64,000 nt of DNA from Nansenia antarctica (taxonomy: Eukaryota; Chordata; Actinopteri; Argentiniformes; Microstomatidae): assembly GCA_963989245.1 (NCBI GenBank), contig OZ022345.1, forward strand, positions 40,768,418 through 40,832,417, given 5' to 3'. Of this stretch, positions 10,692 to 21,293 are shown in pieces. The translations under genes were made by a program, and so were the position numbers. The number at the start of each line of letters is the position of its first letter. Positions within the stretch are counted from its first letter, which is position 1. The notes below the pieces were generated by a model. The model was given only the letters and a program-made list of their open reading frames with translations, made no database searches and was not told the DNA's origin.

Positions 10692-10988
10692 ATGCCAAAT
10701 CTTTCAAGAGCGCAAAACTCGTCAGTCTCTCACAACAAAGCTCCACGAAATCCCAAGTGTGCCAGGTGTCGCAACCATGGGTTAATCGTCCCGCAGAAGG
10801 GGCATGCGGGTAAGTGTCAGTTCGTGCAATGTGGTTTCTGGAAATGTTCCCTGATTTCAGAGAGAACGAAGATAATGGCAACTCAGAGGAAAATCAAGAA
10901 AGCTCAAAAAGAGGAATGTTCCAGTGAGAACGAGGGTGTGTCGAGGCCGAGGGTCGTAGACGACGGTGGCCAGGACGTTGGAGCTCAG
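10692..10988 (+). CDS. DM-domain reading frame, DMRT6/DMRTB1-like (partial)
   Basis: From ATG at 10692 the frame gives an N-terminal tail of about 20 residues and then a DM-type zinc module, CARCRNHGLIVPQKGHAGKC followed by QFVQCGFWKC and a recognition-helix-like SLISERTKIMATQRKIKKAQ. DM proteins bind DNA through this module and commonly act in gonad development. The KGHAGKC and LISER-KIMA strings are nearest to DMRT6/DMRTB1. The usual CxCxxC near the end of the module reads CGFWKC: the middle cysteine is Phe (TTC, one base from TGC), so one zinc ligand is missing. The frame runs into a CT microsatellite. Splicing to the next exon could not be shown in phase, so it may be a relic. Confidence 0.7.
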
Positions 10989-11006
10989 TCATCATGTCTA
11001 CCAACG

Positions 11007-11209
<203 letters not shown>

Positions 11210-11210
11210 G

Positions 11211-12173
11211 TGTCGTCCTGGGCAAGGGGGCGGGAGCGGCACAGTCTCCCAAAGCCAGCAGGCTTGTTGAAGCTGTCATGCTGGAGCTGTGCCGAGCTCA
11301 CACTCACGAGGCCAAGACGATAGCCGGGGTCCGGATCAACTGCTGGGCTGCCGTCATGAGGGACTACAGACTGATCCAGGACAACTTGGTCAACTGTCCT
11401 GCCCTCATGGCGTGCACCCGGATCCAGCTGTTTGATGTAAACCAACAGACCCTGGCGCTGTGGTAAGTCAATATACTTGTGTTTGTTGTCATGATTAATA
11501 TCTTTGTCACGATAAATAATGCATTGTTTTCTGTCTGTTTTTTTATTTCAGGCGCAATCAGAGGAGCAAAGCAGTGATGAGAGACACCGTCGCCATCGCC
11601 GTTCCGGGGCCCAGCGCTCCGCAGACAGCAGCGGAGCCCCTGCCTGCCCCACGGAGTCTTCTCCGAGAACCCCAACAGCCAGACCAGCCCCTTGAGCACC
11701 ACCTGCCCGTGGACGCCTCTGGTCTGGCTGTCACCATCAGGGGTCCACTGGCCCCGGAACTGTTTGAGCTCCTCTGTGACAAAAGTGCCACCACCTCCTC
11801 AGCCTCTGCCTCACCACTGGACACCGACACCACCACCACCACCACCTCCCCAGCCCCAGCCACTGCTCCAACCATCACTCTGGCCGTCATCGCTCGAGCC
11901 GTCCCCCGCTCTACTGCCTGGAAGCACCGGCTCCAGGAAGAACAGGAGCGTCGAGCCCGGGAGGAAGGTCTCCTCCTCAAGCCCTTCACGAAGGCAAAAC
12001 ATTTCACGTGCAGGCGCTGTGGCCAACCCAAGACTCGGGAATATGGCCACAGCCGCTATAAACGGGAGACCTTTTGCGCCCGGGCCGACGGGGGGACTCC
12101 TGAGCAGTGGCTGGTGGAGAGGAAACAGAGGGAGCGTGAGGGACAACCTCCCCCACCACCCCCCGCACCCTGA
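11211..12173 (+). CDS. Two-exon gene of a fish repetitive family with C-terminal cysteine motif
   Basis: Exon 11211-11462 begins after CTCTGCAG and ends at TG|GTAAGT. Exon 11552-12173 begins after TTTATTTCAG. Joined, the frame is continuous across ALW-RNQRSK and ends in TGA. The first part is a helical region (SRLVEAVMLELCRAHTHEAK, then RINCWAAVMRDYRL and IQLFDVNQQTLALW). The middle is Pro/Thr/Ser-rich low complexity. The C-terminus has CRRCGQPKTREYGHSRYKR ... FCARADGGTPEQWL, a cysteine/histidine pattern I know from many repeated, unnamed fish proteins, often transposon-linked. A poly(A) signal AATAAA lies near 12238. Function unknown. It may be the 3' end of a transcript that also includes the DM frame. 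Confidence 0.55.
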
Positions 12174-12349
12174 ACTTTGTGCACCCTGCTGAACTCTGCA
12201 CAAAAAAACAGTTCTATATTGCCTGTATATTTATTTAATAAATCCTTTATTTTGAAATAGATCCTTTCTATGTCCTCATTTATATCATATGCCTTTATTT
12301 CAGTAAGCCAGCCACACATTTCACACACTTCACACTACACTCTTTTGTC

Positions 12350-12421
12350 TCTTATATAATACAACACAGTGTACAGTACCTGTCTGTTTATATAATACAA
12401 CACAGTGTACAGTACCTGTCC
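12350..12421. repeat. Tandem 38-bp duplication
   Basis: TATATAATACAACACAGTG followed by TACAGTACCTGTC occurs twice in a row. Confidence 0.8.
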
Positions 12422-13604
12422 TGTAAAGTTCGTCCATGACTGGGGTCATTATAATCCTCCTGAGATCATGCTTTAGTGGCTTACCGAGACGCTTATATCC
12501 GTCAGTTCTAGTGGAGGCTTATCAGAGTATAACAAGACATTTCCAAAGAAGAAATCATCCTAACCAGACTCTTTAGACTGTGAAGAGTCTGAATGACTTG
12601 AACATTGTTCTGTTCCTTTTTGTTGACAGATTTTTTCCATTCTGTTGCTCTGTTTGTGTTGCCCTTCAAATCAGCGTCACATCATGTATTTTAAAGAAAA
12701 CATGGTGATGATGCAAAACACTATGGTTGCAGTATAAGCATATCTACTAAAATAGCAATGTATTAATTGTACAGAAAAACAGACTACTCTGGTGCTTATT
12801 TTGTTATGACGCTTTGTGTACTGATGAAGAGGTAATCTTATGTCTATATGAAATCAGTTCTATTATCTATAGCATGTCCCATGCCGAGATGTATTGCAGT
12901 AAATATAGATGCCTACTATTGTGGACAAAAGTTGCTTATTATGTGTATCAATATTGTTTATTTTAATTTATATTGGATCCTTAAAGTGTTACTGGGTTTG
13001 TTTCTCTATTTGATAATAACAGGAGACACTGTCTATCACAGAACATGCTCTGAATCTGATACATTTCAATAAGCACCCAATTAAACAAATAAAACATTTT
13101 TCTATGAAGAAAGGTCTGCTTATTTGTGCTTGCTGACTTTTACATCACTACGTTTACATTTAAGAGGGACGTAGAGTACTAAACTGGGAGGAACTCTCTC
13201 TTAACACTAGGAGCACGACACTGTTTTGCCTACTTTAGGTGATGTCAAATGACCGACCCCCCACTCTTTACAGTGAGAAGCTGTGTACTGACGCACAAGG
13301 TTCGCTGGATGGCGCCACTTGTACATTAGTCTGGCTCCACAGCCTGAAATGACTTGAAACTCTGAAACCAAGAAGCCAAGGAGTCATGGCTGAGGAAGAA
13401 ACGGTCCGTAGCTTGGCTTCATGTCACACAAGAAGAGAAAAATTACAACATCGCTACTTGTAAAAATGCATATGTTCCTATGCGCAGAGAAGCGGGGGAA
13501 ATTAATAGCGCAATCTGACATGAATAAGCGTGAGTCTGCTGAAAATGAATTTCCATGCAACATGGAAGATGTAATGATATATATGTTGTCACAATCCTAA
13601 ACTA
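12422..13604. other. No gene recognised
   Basis: AT-rich intergenic sequence. The string TTAACACTAGGAGC near 13200 resembles the end of a fish piggyBac element, but no partner end or transposase was found. Confidence 0.5.
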
Positions 13605-13611
13605 CTTCTGT

Positions 13612-13652
<41 letters not shown>
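13605..13652. repeat. AT microsatellite
   Basis: Pure (TA)n of about 40 bp. Confidence 0.95.
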
Positions 13653-13654
<2 letters not shown>

Positions 13655-13845
13655 GTCATGGTAAGCTCATGTACATTGTACATAGAGAGCTGTTGGGTTG
13701 TGACACCGAGATAAGGCAGGGAACTGCACATGCTGGCACCGTTAGCCTGCAAACCTCACACACCACACAATTGCCTGCCATTTAGGAAAACATAGCAAAT
13801 AACCTTTGATTTGATTTGACTATTTGTACTGCTAATTGAACATCT

Positions 13846-14255
13846 TTGAGATGTTCGAGAAGGTGGCCAAAGAGAGTGAGTGGCCAGAGGATAAATGGTC
13901 TCCTAGTCCAAAGCGTACTGACGGGGAAAGCTCAGAGGCCAGTAGCTGCTCTAGACTGCAGAGTAGGCCTTGAATATGGTCCTCTCAGGAAAGCAGTGTT
14001 AGAGGCATATGGCAGAGTACCTGAGGCCTATCGGCATAGATTTAGGGAATTAAGAAGTCAGACTAGCGAGTCTTACCTAGATCTATGGCGCAAACATGAA
14101 ATTGCTTTCTGGGTAAGGTGAGGTATGGGATTTTTCTGAACTGAGAGACTTGGTAGTGTTAGAGCAGTTCAAAACCAGTGTTCCCAAGGAGGTGGAGATC
14201 TACCTAAACGAACGTGAAGTAAAATCTCCACGACAAGCTGCCGAGTTGGCGGATA
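13846..14255 (+). pseudogene. SCAN-type gag remnant of a gypsy-class element
   Basis: The translation gives a split gag helix bundle: W-LLVQSVLTGKAQ, VAALDCRVGLEYGPLRKAVL, EAYGRVPEAYRHRFRELRSQ, then LVVLEQFKTSVPKEVEIYLN. This is the pattern of SCAN-related capsid domains in fish gypsy (Gmr1-like) retrotransposons. The frame changes several times, with a stop at about 14121, and it is cut at about 14256 by the L2-type LINE. The zinc knuckle, protease and polymerase are all absent. Confidence 0.55.
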
Positions 14256-15741
14256 ATGATGAAGTTGAACTCCTTCTACGCCCGGTTCGACGAGGGGCGA
14301 ACGGAGGTAACCACAACACAAACACCACTCTCTCCAGCTCTCAGCAGCCTCACCCTCACAGAGCATGAAGTGAGACGCGTGCTGAAGGCGGTGGACCCCA
14401 GAAAAGCCTCAGGGCTGGATGGTGTCCTGGGACGGGTGCTGAGGGACTGCGCCGACCAGCTGGCCGGGGTTTTCACCAACATCTTCAACCAGTCCCTGTC
14501 CCAGGCCACCATCCCACCCTGCCTGAAAACCTCAACTATCATCCCAGTCCCGAAGAAAAGCACGGTGAGCTGCCTAAACGACTACCGCCCGGTGGCACTC
14601 ACACCAATCATCATGAAGTGCTTCGAGAAACTAGTCCGGGCCCACATAGTCACACGCCTCCCGCCCAACCTGGATCCATACCAGTTCTCCTACAGAGCCC
14701 ACAGGTCCACAGAGGACGCCATCGCGACGACTCTCCACTCCACTCTATCCCACCTGGAGAGGGGGAACAGCTACGCGAGACTGCTCTTTGTGGACTTCAG
14801 CTCTGCCTTCAACACCATCCTTCCAGACAGGCTAGTGACCAAACTACTAGACCTGGGACTATCACACTCTATCTGTGCATGGATCAAGGACTTCCTGTCT
14901 GACCGCCCCCAGAGGGTGCGGGTGGGCTCCCACACCTCCACAGCCCTCAGACTCAGCACTGGGTCCCCCCAGGGCTGCGTGCTAAGCCCCATCCTCTACA
15001 ACCTCTACACCTACGACTTCACCCCCGTCCACCCCAGCAACTCCATCGTAAAGTTTGCAGACGACACCACCGTGGTGGGCTGCATCTCGGGGGGGGGACG
15101 AGGCGGCGTACAGGGATGAGGTGGAGCAGCTGGGCAAGCTGTGCAAGGTTAACAACCTGCTGCTGAACCAGTCAAAGACCCAGGAAATCATCGTGGACTT
15201 CAGGAGGAAAAGATCTGAGGTCCAGCCCCTGCTCGTCGATGGAGGGAGCGTGGAGAGAGTCTCAACCCTCCGACTCCTGGGGGTGCACATACAGGATGAC
15301 CTGTCCTGGAAGACCAACACAGCAGCCATCATCAAGAAGGCACAACAGCGGCTCTACTTCCTGAGAGTCCTCAGGAAATACCACCTCAGACAGGAGCTGC
15401 TTGTGACCTTCTACCGCTGCGCAGTGGAGAGCATCCTCACCTACTGCATCTGCATCTGGTTCTCCAGCTGCACAGCCGCAGAGAGGAATGCGCTACAGAG
15501 AGTCGTGAGATCGGCCCAGAAGATCACCGGCGCCCCCCTCCCCTCTCTGGAAGAGCTGTACAACACACGCTGCCTGAGGAAGGCCTCCAAGATCTCCAGA
15601 GACCCATCCCACCCTGGGTACGAACACTTTGCTCGGCTGCCCTCGAACAGGCGGTTCAGGACCATGTTCGCAAGGACAAACAGACTGAAGCTCAGCTTCT
15701 ACCCCAGGGCCATTCAGGCCCTGAACACAGCAAAGACCTAG
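14256..15741 (+). pseudogene. L2/Rex-type reverse transcriptase
   Basis: RT motifs are in order: VPKKSTVSCLNDYRPVALTP, motif A FVDFSSAFNTI near 14790, motif B STGSPQGCVLSP near 14955, and motif C FADDTT near 15055. The thumb and C-terminus follow to the stop at 15741. There is one break, in a run of nine G at 15089-15097. With eight G the two halves would read as a single frame of about 495 codons, so a sequencing or assembly error is possible. The endonuclease is missing. Confidence 0.8.
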
Positions 15742-16148
15742 GTTCTAGGCCCTGGACAATCTAGACAAATTGATGGCAGCTACTAGATTGTAATCAAGTG
15801 CAATACTGAAACACAACTGTGAACATTTCAAACCTGCAAACTGCGACACTTTAAATGAATGTGCAATAACACTATGTGCAATATGACAACCCTAGGGTAC
15901 ATAAGGTTCAGAGAATAGGAAATGTTAGAATAGGTATAGCATAGCATAGAGTACAGCACAGTGTTTTATTTGTATAGTATAGTATAGTGGATAGTGTACA
16001 TAGCCTTTATTTATGTAAACCAGCTCCTTTCCCTTCTTGTTTTTTAGTTGTTGTTTTTTCCTAGCACCAGGGGAGCCCCCCCTCCCAAATTTCGTTGTTT
16101 GGTACCTGTACTATATCAATGACAATAAAGACCATTCATTCATTCATT
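14256..16148 (+). mobile_element. 5'-truncated L2/Rex-type LINE
   Basis: A non-LTR retrotransposon of the Jockey/CR1/L2 kind. It starts inside the linker before the RT (KLNSFYARFDEG), directly against the SCAN-gag remnant. Its 3' end is GACAATAAAG followed by a CATT repeat at 16129-16148, the short tandem tail usual for this clade rather than poly(A). Confidence 0.75.
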
Positions 16149-16229
16149 TTTGGCATGACAGCACCAGTAACTACTTTGTTTACAACAGGCAACGGTGGTC
16201 GAGGCTACACAAGCGAGGAAAATGGAACC

Positions 16230-16326
16230 TGGTACAGTTGGTCATGTGTACTTGTACAGAAGTACAGTTGGTCATGTGTACTTGTACAGTTGGTCATATG
16301 TACTTGTACAGTTGGTCATGTGTCTT
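16230..16326. repeat. 22-bp tandem repeat
   Basis: Four copies of TACAGTTGGTCATGTGTACT with small changes. Confidence 0.85.
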
Positions 16327-16503
16327 GATTTAAAAAAGAAAAAAAAAGCAGAAAAAAAAGGTTTCAGTAGTATTCTTTCCTTTTTGGCATGAATGTTTGA
16401 TGTATGCAGTACAACATGTAATGAAAGCTGTTCACTCTGTATTGCTAAGTGCTTTTAAAAACAAACGTATAGCTGAAATAAAGTTCTAAATGAACATTAG
16501 GAC

Positions 16504-17231
16504 ATGCAGGACGTCAGCAAGGTGGAACCCTGGGAGCCCTCCAAGAACACGCTGATCATGGGCCTGGGTACCCAGGGGGCGGAGAAGAAGAGTGCAGCCT
16601 CCATCGCCTGCTTCCTGGCCGCTAACGGCGCCGACCTGACCGTCCGCAACAAGAAGGGCCAGTCGCCCCTGGACAATGTGCCCCGACCCCAGCCTCTGCA
16701 AGGCCCTGGCCAAGTGCCACAAGGAGAAGAGCAGCGGTCAGGTGGGGTCCCGCAGCCCGTCTCTGAACAGCAGCAGCGAGACCCTGGAGGAGTGCATAGT
16801 GTGTTCGGACATGAAGAGAGACACCCTGTTCGGGCCCTGCGGCCACATCGCCACCTGCTCCCTCTGCTCGCCCCGCGTCAAGAAGTGTCTCATCTGCAAG
16901 GACCAGGTCCAGTCCAGAACCAAGATCGAGGAGTGTGTCGTTTGCTCCGACAAAAAGGTGTCTGTCCTCTTCGAGCCCTGCGGTCACATGTGCGCTTGTG
17001 AGAACTGCGCTAGCCTCATGAAGAAGTGCGTACAGTGTCGGGCCGTTGTAGAACGCCGCACACCGTTCGTCCTGTGCTGCAGAGGGAAAGGTATGGAGGA
17101 TGATGATGATGATGCCGATGCTGATGATGATGATGAGGACCTTACAGGCAGCGTTAACTCTATGGCAGGGGGCTCCCAGGACCTGCTCCAGCCCAACAAT
17201 CTGGCCCTCAGTTGGTCTGGTAGCTCTAACT
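16504..17231 (+). pseudogene. mib1: mib1 3' copy, left part (ankyrin end, RING1, RING2)
   Basis: mib1 encodes the E3 ubiquitin ligase Mind bomb, which ubiquitinates Notch ligands at the membrane. The translation gives the last ankyrin unit (EPSKNTLIMGLGTQGAEKK ... FLAANGADL) and two RING fingers, C-VCSDMKRDTLFGPCGHI and C-VCSDKKVSVLFEPCGHM with their partner cysteines. No intron interrupts about 700 bp, although vertebrate MIB1 is split into about 21 exons, so a retrocopy is likely. One frameshift sits at 16672-16677. A 72-bp in-frame duplication (MAGGSQDLLQPNNLALSWS) ends the segment. The hAT transposon at 17232 then interrupts it. No upstream mib1 sequence is present. Confidence 0.85.
17224..17231 (+). 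repeat. hAT target-site duplication, left copy
   Basis: CTCTAACT, repeated exactly at 20712-20719. Confidence 0.95.
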
Positions 17232-17537
17232 CAGGGGTGCTCATTACGATCGCGAAGGTAGTGTGGGTAGATCACACGGCATTGAAAAAAAAAGTTAAAA
17301 AAAAGTAAAATAAGAACAAAAAAAAGTTTGCCTATCATCCTACCCTAAACGGAGATAGAACCTTATAATTCTAAGCTCACGATTTGCCACCGACTTGATT
17401 GACGTACAGGTAAGCCAGTCTGAGATCTCATCGTTTCTAACACACGGTTCACCACGCATGCGCACGTTCAACGCGCCGAATACAAAACACCTGCCAGCTA
17501 GCTATTTCTTTTTAGGCTACTATAGAAAGCGGATAAA

Positions 17538-19399
17538 ATGAGTGGGGAAGCTGGACCAAGCAAGAAACCCAAAACTTACCACTTCCATTCAGAATGGGAG
17601 GAGGACTTTTTTTTTTTACAATATCATTTTCCAAGTGTGTTTGTTTGATTTGTAAATGTACAATAGCCATTTCAAAGAAGGGAAATGTGGAGCGGCACTT
17701 TCGGACAGTTCACAGAAAGTACGACACTGACTTCCCTCCAAAAAGCGAGCTAAGAAAGAAAAAGGTGAAGGAACTGAAATCACAGTTGTCCGGACAGCAG
17801 GCATTGTTCACAAAGGTGACTTCAAAAGCGACGGCAGCCACCGAGGCATCGTTCAGGGTGAGTCATGCCATCATTAAGCACAAGACGTCCTTCCAAGATG
17901 GAGAGATGATAAAAGAGGCATTCATTGAAGCAGCTGACTCATTGTTTAGGGACTTTAAAAACAAACCCGGAATATTAGCTTCAATCAAAGCTCTCCAGCT
18001 ATCAAGAGCTACAGTTACACGGCGCTGTGAAGCCATGGCCGAGGATTTGACACAGCAGCTTCAGAAGGACATCGCGGACTGTGATTGTTTCTCACTACAA
18101 TTGGATGAGTCTACAGACGCAAGTGATGTAGCTCAGTTGTGCATCTTTATTCGGATGGTGTTCACAGACATGACTGCAAAAGAGGAGATGTTGACATTAT
18201 TGCCCATGAAAGAACACACGCGGGGAGAGGACATTTTTCAGGCTTTCAAACAATTCATCGAGAAGACCCAGCTCCCTGTGTGCAAGCTGGTGTCAATCAC
18301 CACGGACGGTGCGCCCGCAATGGTTGGCCGCACCAATGAATTTATTGCGAAGTGTAGGGAGGACGATGCTTTCCCCGACTTCCTCAATTACCATTGCATC
18401 ATACACCAACAGGCTTTATGCACAAAGATGCTGAATATGACAGAGATCATGAATGTGGCAATGAAGATCGCCTGTTCTATTCGAGCTAGATCTCTCCAAA
18501 GAAGACTGTTTCGTGCACATCTGGAAAAGGCCGACTCCGATCACACAGTGTTATTGCTACACACGGATGTGAGGTGGCTTAGTAGGGGTAAATTCCTGCA
18601 AAGATTCCGAGAGCTCTGTCCGGAGATCAAAGAGTTTCTCCGGGTCACTAAGCATTCCGAATATAATCAGCTAAATGACGACCAGTGGCTGCTAGATTTG
18701 GCATTTTTAACGGATCTGACCAACATGTTAAATGACCTTAATTTAGAGCTGCAAGGAAAAGATAAAACCGTGATCAATATGATTAGCTCAGTCAATGCTT
18801 TTAAGCGAAAATTGCAACATCAGTCCTCAAAGCTGCAGCGCCATGATTTGGGGAACTTCCAAAACCTCAAGTCAGAGCTGGAGACACAAGGGAAGGCGTG
18901 TGCGCAATTTGACAGTGCGCGTTACACAGAACAGATTGGGACAATTGTGTCACAGTTTAACAAACGTTTTCAAGACTTTGCATTACTCGAGCCAGTCGCT
19001 ACATTTATGTGCTACCCATTTCGGGAAGATGTTGAGGTTGATTCACTCGCATCAAAAGTTGCAACGCTGTTTCACTTGAACTCCTCTGGAGTGGAGGATG
19101 AGATTTCGACACTACAAGCTGACATTCAGCTGAAGGCCAGGGCTCACGGACAGTTCTGGAACTTACTCACAGAGGAAAAGTACCCAAACATGAGGAGTTG
19201 TGCTACCTTCTTGACTGCATTATTCGGCTCCACTTATTTATGTGAGTCAGCCTTTTCTCACATGAAGATCATTAAGTCAAAGTACCGGTCCACCATGACT
19301 GATGATCATCTGGAAGCCTGCTTGAGGATGGCTACCAGCAGCTACTGCCCGGACTATGCAGCCCTGGCTGATTCCATTCAGTGCAAGTCATCAGAGTAA
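17538..19399 (+). CDS. hAT transposase (FAM200/ZBED5/GTF2IRD2-related)
   Basis: The probable start is ATG 17538 (MSGEAGPSKKPKTYHFHSEW). The frame then shifts in the T-run at 17609-17618, and the main open frame reads through to 19399. A zinc-finger-like segment CVCLICKCTIA...H...H opens the protein. The transposase core follows, with LDESTDASDVAQL near 18105, the second acidic block ITTDGAPAMVGR near 18297, and HCIIHQQALCTKML. The C-terminal dimerisation part includes FGSTYLCESAFSHMKIIKSK and YRSTMTDDHLEACL. This matches hAT transposases of the type domesticated as FAM200 and ZBED5 in other vertebrates. Apart from the homopolymer shift the gene looks intact, so recent activity is plausible. 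Confidence 0.85.
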
Positions 19400-20251
19400 G
19401 GTAGGTACCCTACTGTAAATCTGTTGAAATGTAAGCTAAATGTGCTGTGGGTTCTACTGTGTATGTGTGCTCAGGACCATGGACAGCTCTGCTGGTTGTG
19501 TGTTATTGGTTGGTGATTGGTCCGCTTGGTAGCACATTCCGACATGATTCCGACTCTCTCGTAGGCCTAAATGCAGAAGCCATGACAGAAATGTCATTTA
19601 CTTTTTCTGTAATTACTTATTAATAAATATTTGGAAAATTACGATAACCATCTTATTATCTTAGTTTAATGTAATTTCAATGCATTATAGACATTTTCTT
19701 TGCAACAAGCATAACAAAAAGAATCGCTATTATGCCGCTATGAGTGCGTGCGTTCTGCTGTGTATGTATGCTCAGGACCATGGACAGCTCTGCTGGTTGT
19801 GTGTAATGGTGCTTATCCATTGACCAGCACAGTCAGGAAGGGTAGCTAAAAGGGTGCACGTGTTAAATCTGTTGAAATATAGGTTATTGTGCTGTGTTGC
19901 TGTGTGCTCAGGACTATTGTACAGCTCTATTAGTTAATTTGGTTTCTTAGCATGATTGTTTCTTGTGCTTTTCCCATGCAGGGAAGTGAATGGGCAGTCT
20001 GAGAGAGGGACAAAGATCATCAATTAGCAACCTGCTACTTTTCTACACCTGGACTGGAACTACAAACTAAAATAAAGACACAGAGTTAATGTTAATGGAC
20101 TACCAGTGTGAATATTTGTTATATAGTTTAATAAATCTCTTCGGAATGAGGCGGGCCCGTCATAAACACACCAGCCTAAACCAGGCAGGAGCCGGGGACG
20201 CCTCCCGTCTGGACCACACAGGAGAGGGCATCACTCAGCCCCGCGCCGCCT

Positions 20252-20255
20252 CACA

Positions 20256-20288
<33 letters not shown>

Positions 20289-20415
20289 AGCACACACACA
20301 CAGACAGACAGACACAAGCACACACACATGCACACACAGACAGACAGACAGACACACACACACACACACAGACAGACACACACAGACAGACAGACAGACA
20401 GACACACACACACAC
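20252..20415. repeat. CA/GACA microsatellite inside the hAT element
   Basis: (CA)n with interspersed CAGACAGA units. Confidence 0.95.
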
Positions 20416-20711
20416 TCCGCCGCCCGGAGACGTCGATGGCACCTGGCTTGGCACTGGCCAGTCTGGTGTAAATCACTCAGAGCTCCTGAGTTAATGTTAA
20501 TGTTAGTGGACTAACAGTGTGAATATTTGTTATATAGTTTAATAAATCTCTTCTTTGATTTTGAAACAGTGTAGCGTGGCCTTAATTTGTTATTATTACA
20601 GTACATTTTTGTGTTCGCAGCAATGGCAATATGTTTTATTTGGTTGGTAGATCTTGTTGAGCTGGTAATTTGAAAAGTAGCTCACAAGCCTAAAAAGTGT
20701 GAGCACCCCTG

Positions 20712-20719
20712 CTCTAACT
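20712..20719 (+). repeat. hAT target-site duplication, right copy
   Basis: CTCTAACT, identical to 17224-17231. It restores the mib1 frame ...SSNSMAGG when the element and one copy are ignored. Confidence 0.95.
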
Positions 20720-21022
20720 CTATGGCAGGGGGCTCCCAGGACCTTCTGCAGCCCAACAATCTGGCCCTCAGTTGGTCCAGTGGAAACATCCCGGCCATGC
20801 AGAGAGACAAGGACAACACCAACGTCAACGCCGACGTGCAGAAGCTGCAGGCAGCAGCAGCTGCAGGACATCAAAGAGCAGACCATGTGTCCCGTGTGCC
20901 TGGACCGGCTGAAGAACATGATCTTCATGTGTGGCCACGGCACCTGCCAGCTGTGTGGGGACCGCATGAGCGAGTGTCCCATCTGCCGCAAGGCCATCGA
21001 GCGCCGCATCCTCCTCTACTAG
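20720..21022 (+). pseudogene. mib1: mib1 3' copy, right part (RING3 and stop)
   Basis: This continues the copy after the hAT insertion: MAGGSQDLLQPNNLALSWS, then SGNIPAMQRDKDNTNVNADV and, after a 1-nt shift in the CAG-rich stretch near 20850, QLQDIKEQTMCPVCLDRLK with the third RING (CGHGTCQLC, CPICRK) and the normal C-terminus RRILLY. The RING3 ligands are intact. The following 200 bp look like 3' UTR and end in A-rich sequence at 21183-21235, which would suit a retrocopy tail. No target duplication of the whole copy was found. Confidence 0.85.
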
Positions 21023-21293
21023 AGCCCCAGGCTTCTGTCTGGGCCTGCACCACCCCCACCCCCTCCCCCATGTCCCAACAACCACACCAGCTGCTGCTGC
21101 TGCTGCTCCCTCATCCTCACCGCTCCTGTCCACCAGTCACGGCCCTCTTAGCTCACCTCTCACACTAGGAAAACCTGAACTTTTTCCAGAAAAAAAGAAA
21201 AAAGAAAACCTGGTATCGAAAAAACAAAAAAAGAGATCTCCACTGTAAGGCTCTGTCTGATTATCCCATGACCCTGTTGGCTGTCAGGAGAAG

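Larger units (their letters stand above)
17232..20711 (+). mobile_element. hAT transposon inserted in the mib1 copy
   Basis: The 3480-bp element has terminal inverted repeats CAGGGGTGCTCA at 17232-17243 and its complement at 20700-20711. It is flanked by an exact 8-bp target duplication, CTCTAACT, at 17224-17231 and 20712-20719. It contains a nearly open transposase. Its 3' non-coding third has about 60-bp repeats (GCTCAGGACCATGGACAGCT at 19472 and 19771, a diverged copy near 19908). It also has a 45-bp repeat (GTGAATATTTGTTATATAGT) at 20106 and 20519 that brackets a CA microsatellite. Confidence 0.95.

Noticed and set aside
13195..13260. piggyBac terminus (TTAACACTAGGAGC)
   Set aside because: Only one end, no transposase and no second TTAA partner identified.
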